Origin: Canna indica
Lineage: Eukaryota; Streptophyta; Magnoliopsida; Zingiberales; Cannaceae
Reading direction: 5' to 3'
Length of the DNA: 64,000 nucleotides
Assembly (NCBI GenBank): GCA_034359265.1
Contig: CP136897.1
Location: forward strand, 31,607,501 to 31,671,500
Below, in pieces: positions 9,776 through 21,821 of this stretch; within the stretch, counting starts at the first letter, position 1, and each line of letters starts with the position of its first letter. A program made the position numbers and the translations under genes. Under the pieces are notes generated by a model. The model was given only the letters and a program-made list of their open reading frames with translations, was not told the DNA's origin and searched no databases.

Positions 9776-10145
9776 GTCATGCACTTCTGATCGTCGGCTA
9801 ATAAGGGTGAGCGTGCGAGGGAGAGTTCGGGGGTCATTTTTCTTCGTCTCTTTGCGCGCCTTTCAGCGCCACGTGAAAAGCTAAAATCGGACAATAATGC
9901 ACGGAGTTACGCCCGTTATAAACGAAAAATAATAATTGAAATGTTATATTTCTTATTTATTTACGAATTTTAATTTTTCGGGTCGGTTGGTCGATCGAGC
10001 CAGCCGTAGAGGTTGCGGCTGGCCCCGCGCGGGCGATCGACAGCCAAATTTTATGTCGACGACGTCGTCCGTCCTTAACGTTTGGTTAGAAAGATTGGTA
10101 AAAAAAATGATCTCGTCGTGCAATCAAATAGGTAGTAAAAAATAT

Positions 10146-10262
10146 GGTGCAACAAAAGGACTTCCCAAGGGGTCACCCATCGTAGTACTGCTCTCGCCCA
10201 AGCACACTTAACTTCGGAGTTCTAATGGGATCCGATGCGTTAGTGCTGGTATGATCGCACCC
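10146..10262 (-). rRNA. 5S rRNA: 5S rRNA gene 22, divergent
   Basis: Copy of gene 18 with extra changes: G108T, C107T, C95T, G81C, T73C besides C57T, C39T and C29T. Same interrupted T-run and CTATTA box. Confidence 0.94.
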
Positions 10263-10630
10263 GTCATGCACTTATGATCGTCGGCTAATAGGGGTGAGCG
10301 TCCGAGGGATAGCTCGGGGTCATTTTCTTCGTCTCTTCCCGCGCCTTTTAGCGCCACGTGAAAAGCTGAAATTGGACAATAATGCACGGAGTTACGCCCG
10401 TTTTAAACGAAAAATAATAATTGAAATGTTATATTTCTTATTTATTTACAAATTTTAATTTTTCGGGTAGGTTGGTCGATCGAGCCGGCCGTAGAGATTG
10501 CGGCGGGCCCCTCGCGGGCGATCGACAGCCAAATTTTATGTCGACGACGTCGTCCGTCCTTAACGTTTGGTTAGAAAGATTGGTAAAGAAAATGATCTCA
10601 TCGTGCAATCAAATAGGTAGTAAAAAAAAA

Positions 10631-10747
10631 GGTGCAACACGAGGACTTCCCAGGAGGTCACCAATCCTAGTACTACTCTCGCCCAAGCACGCTTAACTTC
10701 GGAGTTCTGATGGGATCCGGTGGGTTAGTGCTGGTATGATCGCACCC
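10631..10747 (-). rRNA. 5S rRNA: 5S rRNA gene 23
   Basis: Changes C93T, G85T and G25C; duplicate of gene 19. Confidence 0.97.
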
Positions 10748-11115
10748 GTCATGCACTTTTGATCGTCGGCTAATAAGGGTGAGCGTCCGAGGGATAGCTC
10801 GGGGTCATTTTCTTCGTCTCTTCGCGCGCCTTTTAGCGCCACGTGAAAAGCAAAAATCAGACAATAATGCACGGAGTTACGCCCGTTTTAAACGAAAAAT
10901 AATAATTGAAATGTTATTTTTCTTATTTATTTACAAATTTTAATTTTTCGGGTCAGTTGGGTGATCGAGCCGGCCGTAGAGGTTGCGGCGGGCCCCGCGC
11001 GGGCGATCGACAGCCAAATTTTATGTCGACGACGTCGTCCGTCCTTAACGTTTGGTTAGAAAGATTGGTAAAAAAAATGATCTCGTCGTCCGATCAACTA
11101 GGTAGTAACAAAAAA

Positions 11116-11232
11116 GGTGCAACACGAGGACTTCCCAGGGGGTCACCAATCCTAGTACTACTCTCGCCCAAGCACGCTTAACTTCGGAGTTCTGATGGGA
11201 TCCGGTGCGTTAGTGCTGGTATGATCGCACCC
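11116..11232 (-). rRNA. 5S rRNA: 5S rRNA gene 24
   Basis: Change G85T; duplicate of gene 20, same G-interrupted T-run. Confidence 0.97.
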
Positions 11233-11600
11233 GTCATGCACTTCTGATCGTCGGCTAATAAGGGTGAGCGTCCGAGGGATAGCTCGGGGTCATTTTCTTC
11301 GTCTCTTCGCGCGCCTTTTAGCGCCACGTGAAAAGCAAAAATCGGACAATAATGCACGGAGTTACGCCCGTTTTAAACAAAAAATAATAATTGAAATGTT
11401 ATTTTTCTTATTTATTTACAAATTTTAATTTTTCGGGTCGGTTGGTCGTTCGAGACGGCAGTAGAGGTTGCGGCGGGCCCCGCGCGGGCGATCGATAGCC
11501 AAATTTTATGTCGACGACGTCGTCCGTCCTTAACGTTTGGTTAGAAAGATTGGTTAAAAAAATGATCTCGTCGTGCAATCAAATAGGTAGTAAAAAAAAA

Positions 11601-11716
11601 GGTGCAACACGAGGACTTCCCAGGGGGTCACCCATCCTAGTACTACTCTCGCCAAGCACGCTTAACTTCAAAGTTCTGATGGTATCCGGTGCGTTAGTGC
11701 TGGTATGATCGCACCC
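11601..11716 (-). rRNA. 5S rRNA: 5S rRNA gene 25, one G lost at 64-66
   Basis: 116 bp: the GGG at 64-66 is reduced to GG at the end of box A, shortening helix II or loop A. Also C47T, C46T and C34A. Exact relative at gene 34 (offset 4,329). Confidence 0.95.
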
Positions 11717-12084
11717 GTCACGCACTTCTGATCGTCGGCTAATAAGGGTGAACGTCCGTGGGATAGCTCGGGGTCATTTTCTTCGTCTCTTCGCGCACCT
11801 TTTGGTGCCACGTGAAAAGCTGAAATCGGACAATAATGCACGGAGTTACGCCCGTTTTAAACGAAAAATAATAATTGAAATGTTATTTTTCTTATTTATT
11901 TACAAATTTTAATTTTTTCAGGTCGGTTGGTCGATCGAGCCGGCCGTAGAGGTTGCGGCGGGCCCCGCGCGGGCGATCGACAGCCAAATTTTATGTCGAC
12001 GACGTCGTCCGTCCTTAACGTTTGGTTAGAAAGATTGGTAAAAAAAATGATCTCGTCGTGCAATAAAATAGGTAGTAAAAAAAA

Positions 12085-12201
12085 GGTGCAACACGAGGAC
12101 TTCCCAAGGGGTCACCCATCCTAGTACTATTCTCGCCCAAGCACGCTTAACTTCGGAGTTCTGATGGGATCCGGTGCGTTAGTGCTGGTATGATCGCACC
12201 C
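12085..12201 (-). rRNA. 5S rRNA: 5S rRNA gene 26
   Basis: Changes C95T and G72A. Copy at gene 35. Confidence 0.97.
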
Positions 12202-12569
12202 ATCATGCATTTCTGATCGTCGGCTAATAAGGGTGAGCGTCCGAGGGATAGCTCGGGGTCATTTTCTTCGTCTCTTCGCGCGCCTTTTAGTGCCACGTGA
12301 AAAGCTGTAATCGGACAATAATGCACGGAATTACGCCCGTTTTAAATGAAAAATAATAATTGAAATGTTATTTTTCTTATTTATTTACAAATATTAATTT
12401 TTCGGGTCGGTTGGTCGATCGAGCCGGCCGTAGAGGTTCCGGCGGGCACCGCGCGGGCGATCGACAGCCAAATTTTATGTCGACGACGTCGTCCGTCCTT
12501 AACGTTTGGTTAGAAAGATTGGTAAAAAAATGATCTCGTCGTGCAATCAAATAGGTAGTAAAAAAAAAA

Positions 12570-12685
12570 GGTGCAACACGAGGACTTCCCAGGGGGTCAC
12601 CCATCCTAGTACTACTCTGCCCAAGCACGCTTAACTTCGAAGTTCTGATGGGATCCGGTGTGTTAGTGCTAGTATGATCACACCC
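12570..12685 (-). rRNA. 5S rRNA: 5S rRNA gene 27, 1-bp deletion in intermediate element
   Basis: 116 bp: G68 is missing from the intermediate element. Also C46T, G25A, C15T and C6T. Copy at gene 36. Confidence 0.94.
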
Positions 12686-13042
12686 GTCGTGCACTTCTGA
12701 TCGTCAGCTAATAAGGGTGAGCGTCCGAGGGATAGCTCGGGGTCATTTTCTTCGTCTCTTCGCGCGCCTTTTAGCGCCACGTGAAAAGCTGAAATCGGAC
12801 AATAATGCACGGAGTTACGCCCGTTTTAAACGAAAAATAATAATTGAGATGTTATTTTTCTAATTTATTTACAAATTATAATTTTTCGGGTAGGTTGGTC
12901 GATCGAGCCGGCCGTAGAGGTTGCGGCGGGCGATCGACAGCCAAATTTTATGTCGACGACGTCGTCCGTCCTTAACGTTGGGTTAGAAAGATTGGTAAAA
13001 AAAATGATCTCGTCGTGCAATCAAATAGGTAGTAAAAAAAAA

Positions 13043-13159
13043 GGTGCAACACGAGGACTTCCCAGGGGGTCACCCATCCTAGTACTACTCTCGCCCAAGC
13101 ACGCTTAATTTCGGAGTTCTAATGGGATCTAGTGCGTTAGTGCTTGTATGATCGCACCC
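13043..13159 (-). rRNA. 5S rRNA: 5S rRNA gene 28
   Basis: Changes G51A (box A), C39T, G30A, C29T and C15A. Copy at gene 37. Confidence 0.95.
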
Positions 13160-13526
13160 ATCATGCACTTCTGATCGTCGGCTAATAAGGGTGAGCGTCC
13201 GAGGGATAGCTCGGGGTCATTTTCTTCGTCTCTTCGCGCGCCTTTTAGTGCCACGTGAAAAGCTGAAATCGGACAATAATGCACGGAATTACACCCATTT
13301 TAAATGAAAAATAATAATTGAAATGTTATTTTTCTTATTTATTTACAAATATTAATTTTTCGGGTCGGTTGGTCGATCGAGCCGGCCGTAGAGGTTGCGG
13401 CGGGCCCCGCGCGGGCGATCGACAGCCAAATTTTATGTCGACGACGTCGTCCGTCCTTAACGTTTGGTTAGAAAGATTGGTAAAAAAATGATCTCGTCGT
13501 GCAATCAAATAGGTAGTAAAAAAAAA

Positions 13527-13643
13527 GGTGCAACACGGGGACTTCCCAAGGGGTCACCCATCCTAGTACTACTCTCGCCCAAGCACGCTTAACTTCAGAG
13601 TTTTGATGGGATCCGGTGTGTTAGTGCTAGTATGATCACACCC
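13527..13643 (-). rRNA. 5S rRNA: 5S rRNA gene 29
   Basis: Changes T106C, C95T, C47T, G41A, G25A, C15T and C6T; all are transitions. Confidence 0.95.
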
Positions 13644-14000
13644 GTCGTGCACTTCTGATCGTCGGCTAATAAGGGTGAGCGTCCGAGGGATAGCTCAGGG
13701 TCATTTTCTTCGTCTCTTCGCGCGCCTTTTAGCGCCACGTGAGAAGCTGAAATCGGACAATAATGCACGGAGTTACGCCCGTTTTAAACGAAAATTAATA
13801 ATTGAAATATTATTTTTCTTATTTATTTACAAATTATAATTTTTCGGGTAGGTTGGTCGATCGAGCCGGCCGTAGAGTTTGCGGCGGGCGATCGACAGCC
13901 AAATTTTATGTCGACGACGTCGTCCGTCCTTAACGTTGGGTTAGAAAGATTGGTAAAAAAAATGATCTCGTCGTGCAATCAAATAGGTAGTAAAAAAAAA

Positions 14001-14117
14001 GGTGCAACACGAGGACTTCCCAGGGGGTCACCCATCCTAGTACTACTCTCGACCAAGCTCGCTTAACTTCGGAGTTCTAATGGGATCTTGTGCGTTAGTG
14101 CTGGTATGATCGCACCC
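14001..14117 (-). rRNA. 5S rRNA: 5S rRNA gene 30
   Basis: Changes G66T, T59A, C39T, G30A and C29A. Genes 32 and 38 share the last four. Confidence 0.95.
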
Positions 14118-14485
14118 ATCATGCACTTCTGATCGTCGGCTAATAAGGGTGAGCGTCCGAGGGATAGCTCGGGGTCATTTTCTTCGTCTCTTCGCGCGCC
14201 TTTTAGCGCCACGTGAAAAGCTGAAATCGGACAATAATGCACGGAGTTACGCCCGTTTTAAACAAAAAATAATAATTGAAATGTTATTTTTCTTATTTAT
14301 TTACAAATTTTAATTTTTCGGGTTGGTTGGTAGATCGAGCCGGCCGTAGAGGTTGCGGCGGGCCCCGCGCGGGCGATCGACAGCCAAATTTTATGTCGAC
14401 GACGTCGTCCGTCCTTAACGTTTGGTTAGAAAGATTGGTAAAAAAAATGATCTCGTCGTGCAATCAAATAGGTAGTAAAAAAAAA

Positions 14486-14602
14486 GGTGCAACACGAGGA
14501 CTTCCCAGGGGGTCACCAATCCTAGTACTACTCTCGCCCAAGCACGCTTAACTTCGGAGTTCTGATGGGATCCGGTGGGTTAGTGCTGGTATGATCGCAC
14601 CC
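14486..14602 (-). rRNA. 5S rRNA: 5S rRNA gene 31
   Basis: Changes G85T and G25C. Copy at gene 39 (offset 3,855). Confidence 0.97.
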
Positions 14603-14959
14603 GTCCTGCACTTCTGATCGTCGGCTAATAAGGGTGAGCGTCCGAGGGATAGCTCGGGGTCATTTTCTTCGTCTCTTCGCGCGCCTTTTAGCGCCACGTG
14701 AAAAGCTGAAATCGGACAATAATGCACGGAGTTACGCCCGTTTTAAACGAAAATTAATAATTGAAATGTTATTTTTCTTATTTATTTACAAATTATAATT
14801 TTTCGGGTAGGTTGGTCGATCGAGCCGGCCGTAGAGGTTGCGGCGGGCGATCGACAGCCAAATTTTATGTCGACGACGTCGTCTGTCCTTAACGTTGGGT
14901 TAGAAAGATTGGTAAAAAAAATGATCTCGTCGTGCAATCAAATAGGTAGTAAAAAAAAA

Positions 14960-15076
14960 GGTGCAACACGAGGACTTCCCAGGGGGTCACCCATCCTAGT
15001 ACTACTCTCGCCCAAGCTCGCTTAACTTCGGAGTTCTAATGGGATCTTGTGCGTTAGTGCTGGTATGATCGCACCC
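14960..15076 (-). rRNA. 5S rRNA: 5S rRNA gene 32
   Basis: Changes T59A, C39T, G30A and C29A; 959 bp from its sister gene 30. Confidence 0.96.
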
Positions 15077-15444
15077 ATCATGCACTTCTGATCGTCGGCT
15101 AATAAGGGTGAGCGTCCGAGGGATAGCTCGGGGTCATTTTCTTCGTCTCTTCGCGCGCCTTTTAGCGCCACGTGAAAAGCTGAAATCGGACAATAATGCA
15201 CGGAGTTACGCCCGTTTTAAACAAAAAATAATAATTGAAATGTTATTTTTCTTATTTATTTACAAATTTTAATTTTTCGGGTTGGTTGGTAGATCGAGCC
15301 GGCCGTAGAGGTTGCGGTGGGCCCCGCGCGGGCGATCGACAGCCAAATTTTATGTCGACGACGTCGTCCGTCCTTAACGTTTGGTTAGAAAGATTGGTAA
15401 AAAAAATGATCTCGTCGTCCGATCAACTAGGTAGTAACAAAAAA

Positions 15445-15561
15445 GGTGCAACACGAGGACTTCCCAGGGGGTCACCAATCCTAGTACTACTCTCGCCCAA
15501 GCACGCTTAACTTCGGAGTTCTGATGGGATCCGGTGCGTTAGTTCTGGTATGATCGCACCC
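15445..15561 (-). rRNA. 5S rRNA: 5S rRNA gene 33
   Basis: Changes G85T and C18A; the G-interrupted T-run shows it descends from gene 24 (offset 4,329). Confidence 0.97.
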
Positions 15562-15929
15562 GTCATGCACTTCTGATCGTCGGCTAATAAGGGTGAGCGT
15601 CCGAGGGATAGCTCGGGGTCATTTTCTTCGTCTCTTCGCGCGCCTTTTAGCGCCACGTGAAAAGCAAAAATCGGACAATAATGCACGGAGTTACGCCCGT
15701 TTTAAACAAAAAATAATAATTGAAATGTTATTTTTCTTATTTATTTACAAATTTTAATTTTTCGGGTCGGTTGGTCGTTCGAGCCGGCAGTAGAGGTTGC
15801 GTCGGGCCCCGCGCGGGCGATCGATAGCCAAATTTTATGTCGACGACGTCGTCCGTCCTTAACGTTTGGTTAGAAAGATTGGTTAAAAAAATGATCTCGT
15901 CGTGCAATCAAATAGGTAGTAAAAAAAAA

Positions 15930-16045
15930 GGTGCAACACGAGGACTTCCCAGGGGGTCACCCATCCTAGTACTACTCTCGCCAAGCACGCTTAACTTCAA
16001 AGTTCTGATGGTATCCGGTGCGTTAGTGCTGGTATGATCGCACCC
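15930..16045 (-). rRNA. 5S rRNA: 5S rRNA gene 34, one G lost at 64-66
   Basis: 116 bp; same deletion and substitutions as gene 25. Confidence 0.95.
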
Positions 16046-16413
16046 GTCACGCACTTCTGATCGTCGGCTAATAAGGGTGAACGTCCGTGGGATAGCTCGG
16101 GGTCATTTTCTTCGTCTCTTCGCGCACCTTTTGGTGCCACGTGAAAAGCTGAAATCGGACAATAATGCACGGAGTTACGCCCGTTTTAAACGAAAAATAA
16201 TAATTGAAATGTTATTTTTCTTATTTATTTACAAATTTTAATTTTTTCAGGTCGGTTGGTCGATCGAGCCGGCCGTAGAGGTTGCGGCGGGCCCCGCGCG
16301 AGCGATCGACAGCCAAATTTTATGTCGACGACGTCGTCCGTCCTTAACGTTTGGTTAGAAAGATTGGTAAAAAAAATGATCTCGTCGTGCAATAAAATAG
16401 GTAGTAAAAAAAA

Positions 16414-16530
16414 GGTGCAACACGAGGACTTCCCAAGGGGTCACCCATCCTAGTACTATTCTCGCCCAAGCACGCTTAACTTCGGAGTTCTGATGGGATC
16501 CGGTGCGTTAGTGCTGGTTTGATCGCACCC
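16414..16530 (-). rRNA. 5S rRNA: 5S rRNA gene 35
   Basis: Copy of gene 26 (C95T, G72A) with T12A added. Confidence 0.97.
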
Positions 16531-16898
16531 ATCATGCATTTCTGATCGTCGGCTAATAAGGGTGAGCGTCCGAGGGATAGCTCGGGGTCATTTTCTTCGT
16601 CTCTTCGCGCGCCTTTTAGTGCCACGTGAAAAGCTGAAATCGGACAATAATGCACGGAATTACGCCCGTTTTAAATGAAAAATAATAATTGAAATGTTAT
16701 TTTTCTTATTTATTTACAAATATTAATTTTTCGGGTCGGTTGGTCGATCGAGCCGGCCGTAGAGGTTGCGGCGGGCACCGCGCGGGCGATCGACAGCCAA
16801 ATTTTATGTCGACGACGTCGTCCGTCCTTAACGTTTGGTTAGAAAGATTGGTAAAAAAATGATCTCGTCGTGCAATCAAATAGGTAGTAAAAAAAAAA

Positions 16899-17014
16899 GG
16901 TGCAACACGAGGACTTCCCAGGGGGTCACCCATCCTAGTACTACTCTGCCCAAGCACGCTTAACTTCGGAGTTCTGATGGGATCCGGTGTGTTAGTGCTA
17001 GTATGATCACACCC
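16899..17014 (-). rRNA. 5S rRNA: 5S rRNA gene 36, 1-bp deletion in intermediate element
   Basis: Copy of gene 27: G68 missing, G25A, C15T and C6T, but without C46T. Confidence 0.94.
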
Positions 17015-17371
17015 GTCGTGCACTTCTGATCGTCAGCTAATAAGGGTGAGCGTCCGAGGGATAGCTCGGGGTCATTTTCTTCGTCTCTTCGCGCGCCTTT
17101 TAGCGCCACGTGAAAAGCTGAAATCGGACAATAATGCACGGAGTTACGCCCGTTTTAAACGAAAAATAATAATTGAGATGTTATTTTTCTAATTTATTTA
17201 CAAATTATAATTTTTCGGGTAGGTTGGTCGATCGAGCCGGCCGTAGAGGTTGCGGCGGGCGATCGACAGCCAAATTTTATGTCGACGACGTCGTCCGTCC
17301 TTAACGTTGGGTTAGAAAGATTGGTAAAAAAAATGATCTCGTCGTGCAATCAAATAGGTAGTAAAAAAAAA

Positions 17372-17488
17372 GGTGCAACACGAGGACTTCCCAGGGGGTC
17401 ACCCATCCTAGTACTACTCTCGCCCAAGCACGCTTAATTTCGGAGTTCTAATGGGATCTAGTGCGTTAGTGCTTGTATGATCGCAACC
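17372..17488 (-). rRNA. 5S rRNA: 5S rRNA gene 37
   Basis: Copy of gene 28 (G51A, C39T, G30A, C29T, C15A) plus G3T in helix I. Confidence 0.95.
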
Positions 17489-17855
17489 ATCATGCACTTC
17501 TGATCGTCGGCTAATAAGGGTGAGCGTCCGAGGGATAGCTCGGGGTCATTTTCTTCGTCTCTTCGCGCGCCTTTTAGTGCCACGTGAAAAGCTGAAATCG
17601 GACAATAATGCACGGAATTACACCCGTTTTAAATGAAAAATAATAATTGAAATGTTATTTTTCTTATTTATTTACAAATATTAATTTTTCGGGTCGGTTG
17701 GTCGATCGAGCCGGCCGTAGAGGTTGCGGCGGGCCCCGCGCGGGCGATCGACAGCCAAATTTTATGTCGACGACGTCGTCCGTCCTTAACGTTTGGTTAG
17801 AAAGATTGGTAAAAAAATGATCTCGTCGTGCAATCAAATAGGTAGTAAAAAAAAA

Positions 17856-17972
17856 GGTGCAACACGAGGACTTCCCAGGGGGTCACCCATCCTAGTACTA
17901 CTCTCGCCCAAGCTCGCTTAACTTCGGAGTTCTAATGGGATCTTGTGCGTTAGTGCTGGTATGATCGCACCC
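17856..17972 (-). rRNA. 5S rRNA: 5S rRNA gene 38
   Basis: Changes T59A, C39T, G30A and C29A. Its downstream spacer matches that of gene 29 while the body matches genes 30 and 32, so a duplication boundary lies at this gene. Confidence 0.96.
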
Positions 17973-18340
17973 ATCATGCACTTCTGATCGTCGGCTAATA
18001 AGGGTGAGCGTCCGAGGGATAGCTCGGGGTCATTTTCTTCGTCTCTTCGCGCGCCTTTTAGCGCCACGTGAAAAGCTGAAATCGGACAATAATGCACGGA
18101 GTTACGCCCGTTTTAAACAAAAAATAATAATTGAAATGTTATTTTTCTTATTTATTTACAAATTTTAATTTTTCGGGTTGGTTGGTAGATCGAGCCGGCC
18201 GTAGAGGTTGCGGCGGGCCCCGCGCGGGCGATCGACAGCCAAATTTTATGTCGACGACGTCGTCCGTCCTTAACGTTTGGTTAGAAAGATTGGTAAAAAA
18301 AATGATCTCGTCGTGCAATCAAATAGGTAGTAAAAAAAAA

Positions 18341-18457
18341 GGTGCAACACGAGGACTTCCCAGGGGGTCACCAATCCTAGTACTACTCTCGCCCAAGCAC
18401 GCTTAACTTCGGAGTTCTGATGGGATCCGGTGGGTTAGTGCTGGTATGATCGCACCC
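18341..18457 (-). rRNA. 5S rRNA: 5S rRNA gene 39
   Basis: Changes G85T and G25C, as gene 31. Confidence 0.97.
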
Positions 18458-18814
18458 GTCCTGCACTTCTGATCGTCGGCTAATAAGGGTGAGCGTCCGA
18501 GGGATAGCTCGGGGTCATTTTCTTCGTCTCTTCGCGCGCCTTTTAGCGCCACGTGAAAAGCTGAAATCGGACAATAATGCACGGAGTTACGCCCGTTTTA
18601 AACGAAAATTAATAATTGAAATGTTATTTTTCTTATTTATTTACAAATTATAATTTTTCGGGTAGGTTGGTCGATCGAGCCGGCCGTAGAGGTTGCGGCG
18701 GGCGATCGACAGCCAAATTTTATGTCGACGACGTCGTCCGTCCTTAACGTTGGGTTAGAAAGATTGGTAAAAAAAATGATCTCGTCGTGCAATCAAATAG
18801 GTAGTAAAAAAAAA

Positions 18815-18931
18815 GGTGCAACACGAGGACTTCCCAGGGGGTCACCCATCCTAGTACTACTCTCGCCCAAGCACGCTTAACTTCGGAGTTCTAATGGGAT
18901 CTTGTGCGTTAGTGCAGGTATGATCGCACCC
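18815..18931 (-). rRNA. 5S rRNA: 5S rRNA gene 40
   Basis: Changes C39T, G30A, C29A and A16T. The spacers on both sides are of the short (474-bp unit) kind. Confidence 0.96.
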
Positions 18932-19287
18932 ATCATGCACTTCTGATTGTCGGCTAATAAGGGTGAGCGTCCGAGGGATAGCTCGGGGTCATTTTCTTCG
19001 TCTCTTCGCGCGCCTTTTAGCGCCACGTGAAAAGCTGAAATCGGACAATAATGCACGAAGTTACGCCCGTTTTAAACAAAAAATAATAATTGAAATGTTA
19101 TTTTTCTTATTTATTTACAAATTTTAATTTTTCGGGTCGGTTGGTCGATCGAGCCGGCCGTAGAGGTTGCGTCGGGCGATCGACAGCCAAATTTTATGTC
19201 GACGACGTCGTTCGTCCTTAACGTTTGGTTAGAAAGATTGGTAAAAAAATGATCTCGTCGTGCAATCAAATAGGTAGTAAAAAAAAT

Positions 19288-19404
19288 GGTGGAACACGAG
19301 GACTTCCCAAGAGGTCACCCATCCTAGTACTACTCTCGCCCAACCACGCTTATCTTCGTAGTTCTGATGGGATCCGGTGCGTTAGTGCTGGTATGATCGC
19401 ACCC
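19288..19404 (-). rRNA. 5S rRNA: 5S rRNA gene 41, divergent
   Basis: Changes G113C, C95T, C93T, C61G, T52A and C46A; the T-run starts A then six T. Upstream box is ATATTA. It sits at the border between family A and family B units. Confidence 0.92.
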
Positions 19405-19772
19405 GTCATGCACTTCTGATCGTCGGCTAATATGGGTGAGCGTCTGAGGGACAGCTCGGGGTCATTTTCTTCGTCTCTTTGCGCGCCTTTCAGCGCCCCG
19501 TGAAAAGCTAAAATCGGACAATAATGCACGAAGTTACGCCCGTTTTAAACGAAAAATAATAAATGAAATGTTATTTTTCTTATTTATTTACCAATTTTAA
19601 TTTTTTGGGTCGGTTGGTCGATCGAGCCGGCCGTAGATGTTTCGGCGGGCCCCGCGCGGGCGATCGACAGCCAAGATTTATGGCGTCGACGTCGTCCGTC
19701 CTTAACGTTTGGTTAGAAAGATTGGTAAAAAAAATGATCTCGTCATGCAATCAAATAGGTAGTAAAAAAAAA

Positions 19773-19889
19773 GGTTCAACGCAAGGACTTCCCAGGGGAT
19801 CACCCATCCTAGTACTACTCTCGCCCAAGCACGCTTAACTTCGAAGTTCTAATAGGATCCGGTTCGTTAGTGCTGGTATGATCGCACCC
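19773..19889 (-). rRNA. 5S rRNA: 5S rRNA gene 42, divergent
   Basis: Changes C114A, T109C, C107T, C91T, C46T, C39T, C36T and C26A. C114A hits helix I. Confidence 0.92.
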
Positions 19890-20246
19890 GTTTTGCACTT
19901 CTTATCGTCGGCTAATAAGGGTGAGCGTCCGAGGGACAGCTCAAGGTCATTTTCTTCGTTTCTTCGCGCGCCTTTCAGCGCCACGTGAAAAGCTGAAATC
20001 GGACAATAATGCACGGAGTTACGCCCGTTTTAAACGAAAAATAATAATTGAAATGTTATTTTTCTTATTTATTTACAAATTTTAATTTTTCGGGTCGGTT
20101 GGTCGATTGAGCCGGACGTAGAGGTTGCGGCGGGCGATCGACAACCAAATTTTATGACGACGACGTCGTCCGTCCTTAACATTTGGTTAGAAAGATGGGT
20201 AAAAAAAATGATCTCGTGGTGCAATCAAATAGGTAGTAAAAAAACA

Positions 20247-20363
20247 AGTTCAACACGAGGACTTCCCAGAGGGTCACCCATCCTAGTAATACTCTCGCCC
20301 AAGCACGCTTAACTTCGGAGTTTTGATGGGATCCGGTGCGTTAGTGCAGCTTTGATCGCACTC
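20247..20363 (-). rRNA. 5S rRNA: 5S rRNA gene 43, likely pseudogene
   Basis: Among the most decayed copies: C117T, C114A, C94T, G75T, G41A, A16T, C14G, T12A and G2A. The 5' part reads AAAGCTGCAC where most copies have ATACCAGCAC. The T-run is displaced (TTG then seven T) and the upstream segment also differs (TTATTAGAC). Confidence 0.85.
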
Positions 20364-20732
20364 AATATTCACTTCTGATCGTCGTCTAATAATGGTGAGC
20401 GTCCGAGGGAGAGTTCGGGGGTCATTTTCTTCGTCTCTTCACAAGACTTTCAGCGCCACATGAAAAGCTGAAATCGGACAATAATGCACGGAGTTACGCC
20501 CGTTTTAAACGAAAAATAATAATTGAAATGTTATTTTTCTTATTTATTTACAAACTTTAATTTTTCGGGTCGGTTGGTCGATCGAGCCGGCCGTACAGGT
20601 TGCGGCGGGCCCCGCGCGGGCGATCTACAGCCAAGATTTATGGCGACGACGTCGTTCATCCTTAACGTTTGGTTAGAAAGATTGGTAAAAAAAATGATCT
20701 CATCGTGCAATGAAATAGGTAGTAAAAAAAAA

Positions 20733-20849
20733 GGTGCAACGCGAGGACTTCCTAGGGGGTCACCCATCCTAGTACTACTCTCGCCCAAGCACGTTTAACT
20801 TCAGAGTTCTGATGGGATCGGGTGCGTTAGTGCTGGTATGATCACACCC
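20733..20849 (-). rRNA. 5S rRNA: 5S rRNA gene 44
   Basis: Changes T109C, G97A, G56A, C47T, G30C and C6T. Duplicated 972 bp away as gene 46. Confidence 0.95.
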
Positions 20850-21219
20850 GATATGCACTTCTGATCGTCGGCTAATAAGGGTGAGCGTCCGAGGGAGAGT
20901 TCGGGGGTCATTTTCTTCTTCTCTTCGCGCGCCTTTCAGTGCCACGTGAAAAGCTGAAATCGGACAATAATGCACGGAGTTACGCCCGTTTTAAACGAAA
21001 AATAATAATTGAAATGTTATTTTTCTTATTTATTTACAAATTTTAATTTTTCGGGTCGGTTGGTCGATCGAGCCGGCCGTAGAGGTTGCGGCGGACCCCG
21101 CGCGGGCGATTGACGGCCAAATTTTATGGCGACGACGTCGTCCGTCCTTAACGTTTGGTTAGAAAAATTGGTAAAAAAAAATGATCTCGTCGTGCAATCA
21201 AATAGGTAGTAAAAAAAAA

Positions 21220-21336
21220 GGTGCAACACGAGGACTTCCCAAGGGGTCACCCATCCTAGTACTACTCTCGCCCAAGCAAGCTTAACTTCGGTGTTTTGAT
21301 GGGATCCGGTGCGTTAGTGCTGGTATGATCGCACCC
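21220..21336 (-). rRNA. 5S rRNA: 5S rRNA gene 45
   Basis: Changes C95T, G58T, T45A and G41A. Confidence 0.96.
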
Positions 21337-21704
21337 GTCATGCACTTCTGATCGTCGGCTAATAAGGGTGAGCGTCCGAGGGACAGCTCAGGGTCATTTT
21401 CTTCGTCTCTTCGCGCGCCTTTCAGCGCCACGTGAAAAGCTGAAATCAGACAATAATGCACGGAGTTACGCCCGTTTTAAACGAAAAATAATAATTGAAA
21501 TGTTATTTTTCTTATTTATTTACAAACTTTAATTTTTCGGGTCGGTTGGACGATCGAGCCGGCCGTATAGGTTGCGGCGGGCCCCGCGCAGGCGATCGAC
21601 AGCCAAGATTTATGGCGACGACGTCGTTCATCCTTAACGTTTGGTTAGAAAGATTGGTAAAAAAAATGATCTCATCGTGCAATGAAATAGGTAGTAAAAA
21701 AAAA

Positions 21705-21821
21705 GGTGCAACGCGAGGACTTCCTAGGGGGTCACCCATCCTAGTACTACTCTCGCCCAAGCACGTTTAACTTCAGAGTTCTGATGGGATCGGGTGCGTT
21801 AGTGCTGGTATGATCACACCC
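21705..21821 (-). rRNA. 5S rRNA: 5S rRNA gene 46
   Basis: Same set of changes as gene 44. Confidence 0.95.

Larger units (their letters stand above)
7834..11600. repeat. Four-unit block duplicated at offset 1,942 bp
   Basis: Genes 18, 19 and 20 with their spacers recur as 22, 23 and 24. Rare marks are shared: the T-run broken as ATA, the CTATTA box, G25C and the G-interrupted T-run. Copy edges are approximate. Confidence 0.85.
12570..15444. repeat. Alternating long/short units, 957-959-bp dimers
   Basis: Gene starts at 12570, 13043, 13527, 14001, 14486, 14960 and 15445 alternate about 474 and 485 bp. Genes 30 and 32 share four changes. The pattern is the same as at 4.8-6.7 kb but with different diagnostic bases. 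Confidence 0.8.
11045..17850. repeat. Block duplicated at offset 4,329 bp
   Basis: About 11,045-13,520 recurs at 15,374-17,850. Shared marks include the GG deletion (genes 25/34), the loss of G68 (27/36) and G51A (28/37). The right edge lies at gene 38, where similarity switches to the units around 14.0 kb (offset 3,855). Edges are read by eye. Confidence 0.85.
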
